From: Verrucomicrobiia bacterium
GTDB taxonomy: Bacteria > Verrucomicrobiota > Verrucomicrobiia > Limisphaerales > Fontisphaeraceae
Reading direction: 5' to 3'
DNA: 64,000 bases
Assembly: GCA_026414565.1 (NCBI GenBank)
Contig: JAOAIT010000015.1
Location: 1 to 64,000, forward strand
A program made the translations under genes and the position numbers. Shown here one piece after another: positions 49,651 through 58,015 of the stretch. The notes beneath the pieces are model-generated. The model was not told the DNA's origin. It saw nothing but the letters and a program-made list of their open reading frames with translations, and searched no databases. Position 1 is the first letter of the stretch; every line of letters starts with the position of its first letter.

Positions 49651-50696
49651 AGAAGCCCAATCCACCAGCCCAGGAAACGCCCATCTCCCTGACCCGCCGC
49701 GGGTTTTTGGGTACGCTGGCCGGGGGTGCCGCCACGGCGGCGGCCGGGGCGGCTCCAGCGCCGCCCCCGTCCAAGGCGAATCCGTACGAGTACAAGGTGG
49801 AGCATCTGTTCAAAACCGATCCCAAACATTTAATTTACGAGATGCAAAGCACTTTCCGCCTGCCAGTGGCCGAGGGGCGCCGGGTGGCGGTGGGGCCGGA
49901 GGATCAGATTTGGGTGAGCGCGGGCAAAACGTTGCTGGTGTTTTCCGCGCGGCTGGAAAAGTTGCGGGAGATTCAGGCCCTGGATGTCATTCGTGCTGTG
50001 GCCGTGGAAGGGGACGGCACGGCGTATGTGGCGGTGAAGGATCATGTGGAAGTCTTTGATCCCCAAGGCCGCCGGCGGGAGCCATGGAACATACCCGGAC
50101 CCAACGCCTGGTTCACCGGCATCGCGGTGGCGGCAAAGGATGTGTTTGCCGCCGATGCGCGCAACCGGGTGGTGCTGCGATATGACAAGTCCGGCCGGCT
50201 GGTTGGGCGATTGGGCGAGAAGGACGCGAGCCGCAAGATTCCGGGGCTGGTAGTGCCGAGTCCTTTCCTGGATGTGGAGGTGGGGCCGGACGGCTTGTTG
50301 CGCGTGACCAATCCGGGGCGGCATTTGGTGGAGACGTACACTTTCGACGGCAACCTGGTGAATTCGTGGGGAAAAACCAGCATGGGGGTGGAAGGTTTTT
50401 GCGGTTGCTGCAATCCCATCAACATTGCGTTGCTGCCCGATGGGCGGTATATCACCTGCGAGAAAGGGATTCCGCGGGTGAAACGGTACAGCGCCAAAGG
50501 TGAATTTGAGGGTGTGGTGGTGGGACCGGAGGCCTTTCCGGAGAGTCTGCGGACGGGCGCGGCCTTGAACAAGTGGGATGGCTCGATGGCCGGGCTGGAT
50601 GCGGCGGCCGATGGGCAGGGGCGGGTGCTGGTGTTGGATCAGGTCAGCAACACGTTAAGAATTATGACGCCCAAAAAGGCGGGGGCAACCTCCTGA
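49647..50696 (+). CDS. Tat-exported NHL-type beta-propeller with CGCC motif
   Basis: A 349-residue protein with a Tat signal (LTRRGFLGTLAGG). Six-bladed propeller repeats follow, such as 'RRVAVGPEDQIWVSAGKTLL', 'AVAVEGDGTAYVAVKDHVEV' and 'IAVAAKDVFAADARNRVVLR'. A CGCC in 'GVEGFCGCCNPINIALLPDG' is a likely metal or Fe-S site, because NHL propellers normally have no cysteine cluster there. Folded export by Tat fits a cofactor-bearing redox protein. It is the second gene of the coupled operon, with the ferredoxin gene 6 bases downstream. Confidence 0.78.
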   Translation: MKKPNPPAQETPISLTRRGFLGTLAGGAATAAAGAAPAPPPSKANPYEYKVEHLFKTDPKHLIYEMQSTFRLPVAEGRRVAVGPEDQIWVSAGKTLLVFSARLEKLREIQALDVIRAVAVEGDGTAYVAVKDHVEVFDPQGRRREPWNIPGPNAWFTGIAVAAKDVFAADARNRVVLRYDKSGRLVGRLGEKDASRKIPGLVVPSPFLDVEVGPDGLLRVTNPGRHLVETYTFDGNLVNSWGKTSMGVEGFCGCCNPINIALLPDGRYITCEKGIPRVKRYSAKGEFEGVVVGPEAFPESLRTGAALNKWDGSMAGLDAAADGQGRVLVLDQVSNTLRIMTPKKAGATS

Positions 50697-50702
50697 AGTC
50701 GT

Positions 50703-51296
50703 ATGAGCTGTCCAGTTAAAATGCCGCAAACGCCAGGGTCGCCGGGAGTGGCCCGGCGGCAATTTTTGCGGGAGACGGTGCGGACGGCGGCGATGACCGG
50801 GCTGGGGGTGCTGGTGGGGGGGATGGCCTTGAAAACCAGCGCCGCGAACACGGTTTGGCAGATTGATCCTTATAAATGCACATGGTGCGGCCAGTGTGCC
50901 ACCGCCTGCGTGCTGCAACCTTCCGCGGTGAAGTGTGTGCAGATCTATCCGATGTGCGGCTATTGCAAGCTGTGCACGGGCTATTTCGAGCCGGAACCCA
51001 ACGCGCTGAACACGGCGGCGGAAAACCAGCTTTGCCCCACAGGCGCCATCAAGCGGCGGGCGCTGGAGGATCCGTATTTTGAATATTCGATAGACGAGCC
51101 GCTGTGCATTGGGTGCGCCAAGTGTGTCAAGGGCTGCACGCTGTTTGGGAATGGCTCGTTCCATTTGCAAATCCGGCATGACCGGTGTGTGAATTGCAAC
51201 GAGTGCTCGATTGCGGTGGTGTGTCCCGCCCAGGCCATTTCCCGGGTGTCGGCGGACCAGCCATACAAGTTCAAATCCAGGGAACATCACGCATGA
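50703..51296 (+). CDS. Tat-exported multi-4Fe-4S ferredoxin (NapG/NrfC-like)
   Basis: A 197-residue protein with a Tat signal (VARRQFLRETV) and at least three 4Fe-4S motifs: 'YKCTWCGQCATACVLQP' (C-x2-C-x2-C-x3-C), 'PLCIGCAKCVKGCTLF', and 'DRCVNCNECSIAVVCPAQAI', with further cysteines in 'YPMCGYCKLCTGYF' and 'LCPTGAIKR'. It resembles periplasmic electron-transfer ferredoxins that pair with NapH-type membrane polyferredoxins. The gene overlaps the polyferredoxin start as ATGA (51293-51296), strong evidence that the two products work together. Confidence 0.85.
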   Translation: MSCPVKMPQTPGSPGVARRQFLRETVRTAAMTGLGVLVGGMALKTSAANTVWQIDPYKCTWCGQCATACVLQPSAVKCVQIYPMCGYCKLCTGYFEPEPNALNTAAENQLCPTGAIKRRALEDPYFEYSIDEPLCIGCAKCVKGCTLFGNGSFHLQIRHDRCVNCNECSIAVVCPAQAISRVSADQPYKFKSREHHA

Positions 51297-52672
51297 AGGA
51301 TTGGGGTGCAAGGGTCTGGGCAAGGGCGGGACGGTGGGCAAAAATCCTGGCAGTGCTGGCCGGGCTGCTGTGGGCGGCCCATGCGTTGCGGGGCGTGGAG
51401 CGATTTCCTCCGCCTGATTTTGAATCCGGTTATACGTTTCCCGCCACCACGGCGCCGCCGCCCCGGGCGGACTTCATGCAGTATGTGGATGTGGCGGTGT
51501 TGCTGGGGGCGCTGTCGCTGGCGGCGTACTTTGTGCTCAAACTGCGCTCCCGCAAGCATGTGTTCTGGCTGACGGTTTTTTCGATGGTGTATTTCGGCTT
51601 CTACCGGAAGGGTTGCGTGTGCAGTGTGGGTTCGACGCAGGACGTGGCCCTGGCCCTGTTTAACGCGCATTACGCGCTGCCATGGGCCGTGCTGGCGTTT
51701 TTCCTGCTGCCGCTGATCTTTGCGCTGTTTTTTGGGCGGGTATTTTGCGCGGCGGTCTGTCCGCTGGGCGCCATTCAAGAATTGGTGGTGGTGAAGCCCA
51801 AGACTTTGCCGCCCTGGCTGGAGCACGGTTTGAGCGTGCTGCCGTTCCTTTACCTGGGGGCCGGCATTCTTTTTGCGGCCACCGGCAGCGCGTTTCTTTT
51901 CTGCCAGTATGATCCCTTTGTTTCGTTGTACCGGCGGAGCGGGGCTTTTTCCATGTTGGCACTGGGAGGCGCCTTTTTGTTGTTGGGCACCATGGTGGGG
52001 CGGCCGTATTGCCGGTTTCTGTGCCCTTACGGGGCCTTGCTCAGCCTCTGCAGCCGTTTTTCCCGGCACAACGTCACCCTGCTGCCGGAGGATTGTGTGC
52101 ATTGCCAGTTGTGCGATGTGGCGTGCCCCTACGGCGCCATTCGCGAGCCCACGGGCCTGCTGCCCGCGCCCACGCCGCAACAGCTTTGGCGGCGGCGCCT
52201 GGCCATGGGCGGGTTGGCGGTGCTGCTGGTGGCGGCCGGTGGCTGGCTGGGACGGCAGTTGGCGGTGCCGTTTTCCAAGATGAACGCCACGGTGGCGCTG
52301 GCCGAGCAAGTGGCGGCGGAGGCCACGGGACGGGCGGCGCAAATGACCGACGCCAGCAAGGCGTTTCACGACACGGGCAAGCCGGTGGAGGAATTGTATG
52401 CGACGGCGATGAAGATTCGCGGGCGGTTTGCGGTGGGCGGCATGATTTGGGGCGCCTTTGCGGGGCTGGTCCTGGGGTTGAAGCTGCTGAGCCTGGCCCA
52501 ATTTGATCAACGCCGGTGCGCGTTTGAGCCGGATCCGGGGCAATGCGTCGCCTGCGCCCGATGTTACACGCATTGTCCGAATGAACAGGCCCGCATCAAA
52601 CGGGAACAGCGGGCGAGAACCATTCCCTTGAGCGCGGCTCCGGCGGGCGCTTCCGTGAATAAAAATGCCTGA
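51293..52672 (+). CDS. NapH/NosR-like membrane polyferredoxin
   Basis: A 459-residue protein with about six TM helices. Its CxxxCP pairs near the membrane ('VFCAAVCPLGAIQELVVV', 'YCRFLCPYGALLSLCSRF') and ferredoxin clusters ('CVHCQLCDVACPYGAI', 'QCVACARCYTHCPNEQ') are those of NapH/NosR C-terminal regions. Such proteins pass electrons from the quinol pool, or feed them, across the membrane to periplasmic partners, here the ferredoxin upstream. A periplasmic-looking stretch with 'KGCVCSVGSTQDVALAL' adds further cysteines. It overlaps the propeller gene downstream by eight bases (52665-52672). Confidence 0.85.
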   Translation: MKDWGARVWARAGRWAKILAVLAGLLWAAHALRGVERFPPPDFESGYTFPATTAPPPRADFMQYVDVAVLLGALSLAAYFVLKLRSRKHVFWLTVFSMVYFGFYRKGCVCSVGSTQDVALALFNAHYALPWAVLAFFLLPLIFALFFGRVFCAAVCPLGAIQELVVVKPKTLPPWLEHGLSVLPFLYLGAGILFAATGSAFLFCQYDPFVSLYRRSGAFSMLALGGAFLLLGTMVGRPYCRFLCPYGALLSLCSRFSRHNVTLLPEDCVHCQLCDVACPYGAIREPTGLLPAPTPQQLWRRRLAMGGLAVLLVAAGGWLGRQLAVPFSKMNATVALAEQVAAEATGRAAQMTDASKAFHDTGKPVEELYATAMKIRGRFAVGGMIWGAFAGLVLGLKLLSLAQFDQRRCAFEPDPGQCVACARCYTHCPNEQARIKREQRARTIPLSAAPAGASVNKNA

Positions 52673-54455
52673 CCAACCTGCCAACCCCTCCCCTGCCCCG
52701 GCGCCCAAACCTCCGGCGCCTGGCGACGAGCATCCATGGAAAGAACCAGCGCGGCGGGTGGCCTGGGTGGCGGGGATTTACTGCGCGATTTTGTCCGTGG
52801 CACTCGTGGTGAGTTATTTCCAGAGCCGGCGGGTCAATCCGGTGGATCATCCGCAGTTGGCGCAATGGAAGGCTGCGCTGGTGCAACAACCGGCCAACGA
52901 GAAGCTGAAGCAGCAGATACGGGAGCTGGATCTGGAATTGCGGGCCGCGTATTTTCGTTATGTCACGCGAGTGCAACGCAGCGGCTGGCTGCTGCTGGGG
53001 GGTGCGCTGGTGCTGTTGCCGGCCTTGTATTTTGCCACGTGGCGCCGGCGGCTGCCGCGGCCGGGGAAGTATGTGGCGCGTCCTGATTTATACGAGCGCG
53101 ATGCCCGGCTATCCCGCCTGGCCGTGGGTGCCGTAACCGTCGTGGGCCTTGGCGCAGCCCTGTGGGCGGTGAAATCATCCCAGAGCGATTTGGAGGTGGT
53201 GCTGGCGAAGAAGCCGGCCCCCGCCTCGCCGGAAAGCCGCGGGGCGCCGTCGCTGGATACGTCCTTCCCCACGCGGGAGGAAATGGCGCGGCAGTGGCCG
53301 CGTTTTCGTGGCCCCGAGGGGGCGGGGGTGTCTGTGTTCACCAACCTGCCGGTCAAGTGGGATGGGGAAAGCGGCGAGGGGATTGTGTGGAAAACGCCGC
53401 TACCCTATGGCAGTCCCAATTCGCCGGTGGTCTGGAGCAATCGCATTTTTATGACCGGCGGCAATTCCGGCACGCGCGAGGTGTTTTGTGTGGACGCGGA
53501 TACCGGAAAACTGCTGTGGCAGCAGCCCGTGGGCAAACCGGGCAAACGCCTTCCGCCCGAGGATGAGGAGGGCCGATTCTACGCGACCTCCACCTGCGCC
53601 ACGGATGGGCGGCGCGTGTACGCGATATTTGAAACCGGCGATTTGGCGGCGTTTGACTTTCAGGGCAACAGCGTGTGGCAAAAAAGTCTGGGCAAACCCG
53701 ACAATCAATATGGGCATTCGGCCTCGCTGGAGGTGTATAAGAACTTGCTGATCGTGCAGTGGGATCAGGGGGATGAGGAGGCGAAGAAATCGGTGATTTA
53801 CGCCTTCAACACCGCCACCGGGGCCGAGGTTTGGAAGACGGCCCCGCGGCCGGTCGGGGCGAGCTGGAGCACGCCGATTGTGGCGCAGGCCGGCCAGCGC
53901 CTGCTGCTGGTGGCCAATGCCAATCCATGGCTGATGGCTTATGATCCCGACACGGGCGCGGAGCTGTGGCGGGCGCAGGTTTGTCATGGTGAGGTGGCGC
54001 CTTCGCCGATTGTTGCGGGGGGACTCGTTTTAACGGCCAACGAGGAGCTGGTGGCCACGAAACCCGATGGTTCGGGCGATGTCACCAAGACTCATGTTCT
54101 GTGGAAACAACTGGACGGGATTCCGGACATTTGCAGCCCGGTGAGCGACGGGCAGTATGTTTATTTGCTGACCAGCTCGGGCATCCTGACGGTGTACGAG
54201 GTGGCCACCGGCAAGCGACAATACGAGCATGAGCTGGAGATCAATTTCAAGGCTTCGCCCTGCGTGGCGGGCGGGCGGCTGTATTTGTGGGGTGAAGAAG
54301 GCGTCACCATCCTGGCGGCAGCGGGGCCGAAGTTTCAGGAATTGGGCCGCAACAAACTGCCCGACATGGTGTTTGCCACACCGGCCTTTGTGAACGGCCG
54401 CATCTACGTGCGCGGCAAGACGCACCTATACTGCCTGGGCAGCAAATCCCCTTGA
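52665..54455 (+). CDS. membrane-anchored PQQ-type beta-propeller protein
   Basis: A 596-residue protein. The N-terminus has a Pro-rich tail then three TM helices (~33-52, ~104-123, ~145-166). From ~residue 205 it is a WD/PQQ-like eight-bladed propeller ('RGPEGAGVSVFTNLPVKWDG', 'VVWSNRIFMTGGNSGTREVF', 'DADTGKLLWQQPVGKPGKRL', 'YAFNTATGAEVWKTAPRPV'). There is no obvious PQQ-binding Cys-Cys pair or catalytic Asp, so it is probably a scaffold or substrate-binding partner. It ends the five-gene coupled operon. Confidence 0.78.
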   Translation: MPDQPANPSPAPAPKPPAPGDEHPWKEPARRVAWVAGIYCAILSVALVVSYFQSRRVNPVDHPQLAQWKAALVQQPANEKLKQQIRELDLELRAAYFRYVTRVQRSGWLLLGGALVLLPALYFATWRRRLPRPGKYVARPDLYERDARLSRLAVGAVTVVGLGAALWAVKSSQSDLEVVLAKKPAPASPESRGAPSLDTSFPTREEMARQWPRFRGPEGAGVSVFTNLPVKWDGESGEGIVWKTPLPYGSPNSPVVWSNRIFMTGGNSGTREVFCVDADTGKLLWQQPVGKPGKRLPPEDEEGRFYATSTCATDGRRVYAIFETGDLAAFDFQGNSVWQKSLGKPDNQYGHSASLEVYKNLLIVQWDQGDEEAKKSVIYAFNTATGAEVWKTAPRPVGASWSTPIVAQAGQRLLLVANANPWLMAYDPDTGAELWRAQVCHGEVAPSPIVAGGLVLTANEELVATKPDGSGDVTKTHVLWKQLDGIPDICSPVSDGQYVYLLTSSGILTVYEVATGKRQYEHELEINFKASPCVAGGRLYLWGEEGVTILAAAGPKFQELGRNKLPDMVFATPAFVNGRIYVRGKTHLYCLGSKSP

Positions 54456-54480
54456 ACCGGGCTGTCCGGGGTCATGAACC

Positions 54481-55659
54481 ATGGCCCAGCTCCCACTTTC
54501 AGAACGGCTTTGGCGCCGGCTGGCGCTGCTGCTGGCGCTGGGGGCGGCACTGGCGCTGGGGGCGGCAGATTATTTTCCGCCACCGGAATCTCAGGGGGGC
54601 TGGCGGGTTTTAGGCAGTGATGAGGAGCTCCGGCGGCTGGGGGGCATGGATCCTGAGGCGTTGCGGGCCTTGAGCGCGTGGCTGCTGCTGAGTGATCAAC
54701 GCCATTTTGCGGCGGTGGTGGTGCGGCATGGCTACGTGGTGCTGGAGGTGGAGCGCGGCCCGGGGGTCAGAACCAACACCTCGCGGGTGGCGTCCCTTTC
54801 GAAGGCCATTTGCGCCACGGTGCTGGCCATCGCATCCGAACAAAGCCAGCAAGGGTTGACACCGCGGCGGATGCGCTTTGGGGATGCCGCGTTTGAATTT
54901 ATTCCCTGGGCCCAGCCTTTGAGCGACCCGCGCAAGGGACGGATTACGGTGCAACAACTGCTGAATCATACTTCAGGCATCTGCCCCGAGGCCACCGGCG
55001 CTCCGAATGATGGGCGATGGGAATACATCCTGGGCCACAGCGGTGATCCCCGTACCGAGCGGCTGGCGTTTGATCCCGGCACGGGTTGCGGCTACTCGAC
55101 GCATGCCTTTGCCCATGCGGCGCTGGTCTGCGAGACGGTGACCGGCAAGCCCTATGACCAGTTTGCCGTGGAAGCCTTGTTCAAACCGCTGGGGATTGAG
55201 CACTGGTGGTTTCAGTATTACGAGGGCGATGAACGACACGGACGGCATCCGTCGCACGGGGTGGGACTATCAGCGCGCGATTTGGCCCGGATCGGCTACT
55301 GTTTATTAAGGCAGGGGCGTTGGCAGGAGCGCCAGGTGATACCCGCCTGGTTCATCAAGGAAACGGCCGCCGCCACCCACCAGGTGGAAAGTCTGGAAAT
55401 GCGCTGGAAATTGCATCCGCGCATTTTCTCCCATGGTTGGGAGCTGCCGGCCCTGCTCAATCCGGAATCGGGCCGCAGCGGGGCGGGCATTCCGCTGGAT
55501 GCCCGCTCCAAACCCGGCTCCGGGGGGCAGTTGCTGGCGTTTGTGCCCAGCCTGGATTTGGTGGTGGTGCGCCAAACGGGCAGCAGCGGGGAATGGGAGT
55601 TCGAGGAATACCTGCGGCGGGCCTGCGCGGCGGTGCGGGCGTCCCCCACCCCGCCTTGA
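54481..55659 (+). CDS. serine hydrolase (beta-lactamase/esterase fold)
   Basis: A 392-residue protein with a hydrophobic N-terminal segment (~13-28). The class C-type S-x-x-K is S105-L-S-K108 in RVASLSKAICATVL. The second motif, usually Y-x-N, reads Y206-S-T208 in GCGYSTHAFAH. A Gly-rich strand 'SKPGSGGQLLAFVPSLDLVV' stands where H/K-x-G lies. It fits the serine beta-lactamase-like/esterase family (EstB, D-aminopeptidases) rather than a true resistance enzyme. It follows the redox operon by 25 bases in the same direction and might be co-read. The altered YxN suggests unusual chemistry or reduced activity. Confidence 0.8.
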   Translation: MAQLPLSERLWRRLALLLALGAALALGAADYFPPPESQGGWRVLGSDEELRRLGGMDPEALRALSAWLLLSDQRHFAAVVVRHGYVVLEVERGPGVRTNTSRVASLSKAICATVLAIASEQSQQGLTPRRMRFGDAAFEFIPWAQPLSDPRKGRITVQQLLNHTSGICPEATGAPNDGRWEYILGHSGDPRTERLAFDPGTGCGYSTHAFAHAALVCETVTGKPYDQFAVEALFKPLGIEHWWFQYYEGDERHGRHPSHGVGLSARDLARIGYCLLRQGRWQERQVIPAWFIKETAAATHQVESLEMRWKLHPRIFSHGWELPALLNPESGRSGAGIPLDARSKPGSGGQLLAFVPSLDLVVVRQTGSSGEWEFEEYLRRACAAVRASPTPP

Positions 55660-55730
55660 GGCGGTGAGGATATGGCGGTGCCGCTTGCCTGCCTGCGCGA
55701 AATCCAGTAGGGTAAAGGGCATCCTGCAGC

Positions 55731-55807
55731 GCGCCCGTAGCTCAGTTGGACAGAGCAGCTGCCTTCTAAGCAGCGGGTCCCGCGTTCGAATCGCGGCGGG
55801 CGTGCCA
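55731..55807 (+). tRNA. tRNA-Arg (anticodon UCU)
   Basis: A 77-base cloverleaf including encoded CCA. The acceptor stem GCGCCCG pairs with CGGGCGT (one G-T wobble). The anticodon stem GCTGC/GCAGC encloses the loop CTTCTAA with TCT at positions 34-36, and the T-arm has TTCGAAT. The D-loop reads GCTCAGTTGGACAGAGC. It lies between the serine hydrolase and the M42 peptidase genes. Confidence 0.96.
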
Positions 55808-55875
55808 ATTTTTTCCACCCGCAGAAAACCCGGCAGGCGGGTTGCGGGGCGGAAGGCGGGAGGGACAAGGGAATT

Positions 55876-56952
55876 ATGATGCGTAAGGAATCGTTGGAAT
55901 TTTTGCAAACGCTGGTCAATACGCCCAGCCCCAGCGGCCAGGAGCGGCGGGGTCAGCGGGTATGGTTGAACTACGTCCGGGCGTATGCGGAAGAAACGTT
56001 CAGTGATGCTTACGGCAACTGCGTGGCCGTGTTGAACAAGGGGGGCAGTCCCCGGCTGATGCTGGCGGCGCATGCGGATGAGATTGCGATGTCGGTCAAT
56101 TACATTGATGAGCAGGGGTTTATTTATGTGCGGAAGGTGGGGGGCGTGGATGCCGCGATCATCCGGGCGCAGCGGGTGGTGATCCACACCCGCCAGGGGC
56201 CGGTGAAGGGCGTGGTGGGCAACGTGGCGCCGCATCTGACCAAAAAAGATGGCGAGCGAAAACTGCCGAAGATCGAGGATTTGTTCATTGACATCGGGGT
56301 GAGCAAGCGCAAGGAGGCGGAGGCGCTGGTGCGGATTGGCGATCCCATCACGCTGGTGGATGAATTTGAGGTGTTGCGCGGGGACATCGCGGTGGCGCGG
56401 GCTTTTGACAACCGCATCGGCACCTGGGCGGTGGCGGAAACGCTGCGGCTGCTGGCGGCGGAGAAAAAGAAGCTCAAGGCGGAGGTGTGCGCCGTCTCCA
56501 ACATCATGGAGGAGGTGGGCCTGTTTGGCGCCCGGCAGATTGCTTATGCGTTGAAGCCGGACGCCGCCCTGGTGGTGGATGTGACGCACGCTACGGATTA
56601 TCCGACGGTGAGCAAACAGCAGCATGGCGACATCAAGCTGGGCGCCGGGCCGGCGCTGACGCATGGGGGATGCAATCATGCCGCGATGGTGGAGCGGCTG
56701 GAGGAAGTGGCCCAAAAGCACAAGATTCCGCTGCAACACGAGGCCATCTCCTCCACCAGCGGCACGGATACGGATGTCATTTTCTGGACGCGCGGGGGCA
56801 TACCCTCGGCGTTGATCAGCCTGCCCAACCGGTACATGCACTCGCCGGTGGAGGTGGTGAGCCTCAAAGATTTGCAATACATTCCGCAGTTGATGGCGGC
56901 CTTTGCGCTGTCGCTGAAGGCCGGTGAACAGTTCAAAATCAGCATCGAATAG
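55876..56952 (+). CDS. M42-family metallopeptidase
   Basis: A 358-residue cytoplasmic co-catalytic aminopeptidase of the M42 (tetrahedral aminopeptidase/FrvX) family. Metal ligands and catalytic segments are visible: 'LMLAAHADEIAMSVNYIDE' (His-x-Asp), 'VARAFDNRIGTWAV' (bridging Asp), 'NIMEEVGLFGARQIA' (Glu-Glu), 'VVDVTHATDYPTVS' and 'PNRYMHSPVEVVSL' (final His). These enzymes remove N-terminal residues from short peptides as 12-mers. The gene is 68 bases after tRNA-Arg and 10 bases before the nucleoside hydrolase gene. Two Met codons start it, and either may be used. Confidence 0.9.
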   Translation: MMRKESLEFLQTLVNTPSPSGQERRGQRVWLNYVRAYAEETFSDAYGNCVAVLNKGGSPRLMLAAHADEIAMSVNYIDEQGFIYVRKVGGVDAAIIRAQRVVIHTRQGPVKGVVGNVAPHLTKKDGERKLPKIEDLFIDIGVSKRKEAEALVRIGDPITLVDEFEVLRGDIAVARAFDNRIGTWAVAETLRLLAAEKKKLKAEVCAVSNIMEEVGLFGARQIAYALKPDAALVVDVTHATDYPTVSKQQHGDIKLGAGPALTHGGCNHAAMVERLEEVAQKHKIPLQHEAISSTSGTDTDVIFWTRGGIPSALISLPNRYMHSPVEVVSLKDLQYIPQLMAAFALSLKAGEQFKISIE

Positions 56953-56962
56953 TTCCTACCAC

Positions 56963-57952
56963 ATGAAAATGCTCGTCAGCACGCTGGCCACCCTGGTGGT
57001 TGTGGGAATGGCATGTTGCCTGCCGCTGAATGCTCAGGCAGCGCAAAAACGGATCCCGGTCATCCTGGACACGGACATTGGGGATGACATTGACGACACG
57101 TGGGCGCTGGGGATGGTATTGCTCAGCCCGGAGCTGGACTTGAAGCTGGTGGTCACGGACTACGGCAAGGTGAATTATCGTCCGCTGATTGTGGCCAAGT
57201 TTCTGGAGGCGGTGGGGCGGACGGACATTCCGATCGGGATTGGCGTGGACGCCAAGGCGCACGGCAGCGGGCCGCAGGCGGCGTGGATCAAGGGCTACAA
57301 CCTGCACCAATACCCCGGGAAGGTGTACTCGGACGGGGTGCAGGCCATGATTGATTTGATCATGCAATCGCCGGAGCCGATCACCCTGATTTGCATCGGC
57401 CCGCTGCCCAACATTGCCGAGGCGCTGAAGCGCGAGCCGCGGATTGCGCAGAAAGCGCGGTTTGTGGGGATGCACGGCAGCCTGCGCGTGGGTTATGGGG
57501 GCAACAAACAGAAGGTGGACGCCGAATGGAATGTGCGCGCGGACGTCAAGTCCTGCCAGGAGACGTTTGCGGCGCCGTGGGAGATGACGATCACGCCGCT
57601 GGACACCTGCGGGTTGATTGTGCTGCGCGGCGAGCGGTATGCCAGGGTGCGCCAATCGCAACATCCGGTGGCCCGGGCGATCATCGAGAACTACCGGGCC
57701 TGGGAGGCGGATCGGACGAAGGGGGACACGTCGGCGGTGGAATCGCGCAGCAGCACGTTGTTTGACTGCGTGGCCATCTACCTGGCCTTTGCGCAGGACT
57801 TGTGCAAGATGGAGCGGCTGGGGGTGAAGATCACCGAGGACGGTTTCACCCGCCTTGATCCACAAGGCAAAATGGTCAATGCCGCCACGGAATGGAAGGA
57901 CCAGGGAGCCTTTGAGGATTTGCTGGTTCAGCGCGTGACCGGCGGGAAATAA
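56963..57952 (+). CDS. secreted nucleoside hydrolase-like protein
   Basis: 329 residues from the ATG at 56963. It has a signal peptide (~1-27, ending AQA-AQ) and the inosine-uridine nucleoside N-ribohydrolase metal site DTDIGDDIDD (36-45). The second part contains 'LICIGPLPNIAEALKREPRI' and 'FVGMHGSLRVGYGGNKQKVD', as in the family, and 'EWNVRADVKSCQETFAAPWE'. Nucleoside hydrolases split N-ribosyl bonds. Here the protein is extracytoplasmic, so it would release bases and ribose from environmental nucleosides. It converges with a NupG-like transporter gene, which could import the products or nucleosides. Confidence 0.86.
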   Translation: MKMLVSTLATLVVVGMACCLPLNAQAAQKRIPVILDTDIGDDIDDTWALGMVLLSPELDLKLVVTDYGKVNYRPLIVAKFLEAVGRTDIPIGIGVDAKAHGSGPQAAWIKGYNLHQYPGKVYSDGVQAMIDLIMQSPEPITLICIGPLPNIAEALKREPRIAQKARFVGMHGSLRVGYGGNKQKVDAEWNVRADVKSCQETFAAPWEMTITPLDTCGLIVLRGERYARVRQSQHPVARAIIENYRAWEADRTKGDTSAVESRSSTLFDCVAIYLAFAQDLCKMERLGVKITEDGFTRLDPQGKMVNAATEWKDQGAFEDLLVQRVTGGK

Positions 57953-57975
57953 GCCGGTGATGACAGCCTCAGGGC

Positions 57976-58010
57976 AAGGGCCGGCAGGGAAGCCGGCCCT
58001 TTTCTTTCCC
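57976..58010. terminator. bidirectional Rho-independent terminator between convergent genes
   Basis: A perfect 10-bp stem, AAGGGCCGGC (57976-57985) and GCCGGCCCTT (57992-58001), has a 6-base loop and is followed by TTCTTTCCC. It sits between the stop of the nucleoside hydrolase (57952) and the stop of the transporter (58016). The T-run is better on the plus strand. Confidence 0.85.
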
Positions 58011-58015
58011 CGCCG

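Noticed and set aside
49429-54455. A nitrous-oxide or periplasmic nitrate reductase locus
   Set aside because: NosR/NapH-like cysteine motifs are present but no NosZ, NapA or NapB gene, and no copper or molybdenum ligand motifs, accompany them.
54481-55659. A beta-lactamase resistance gene
   Set aside because: Only the general serine-hydrolase fold is present. The Y-x-N motif is altered and the context is housekeeping, so no resistance role is claimed.
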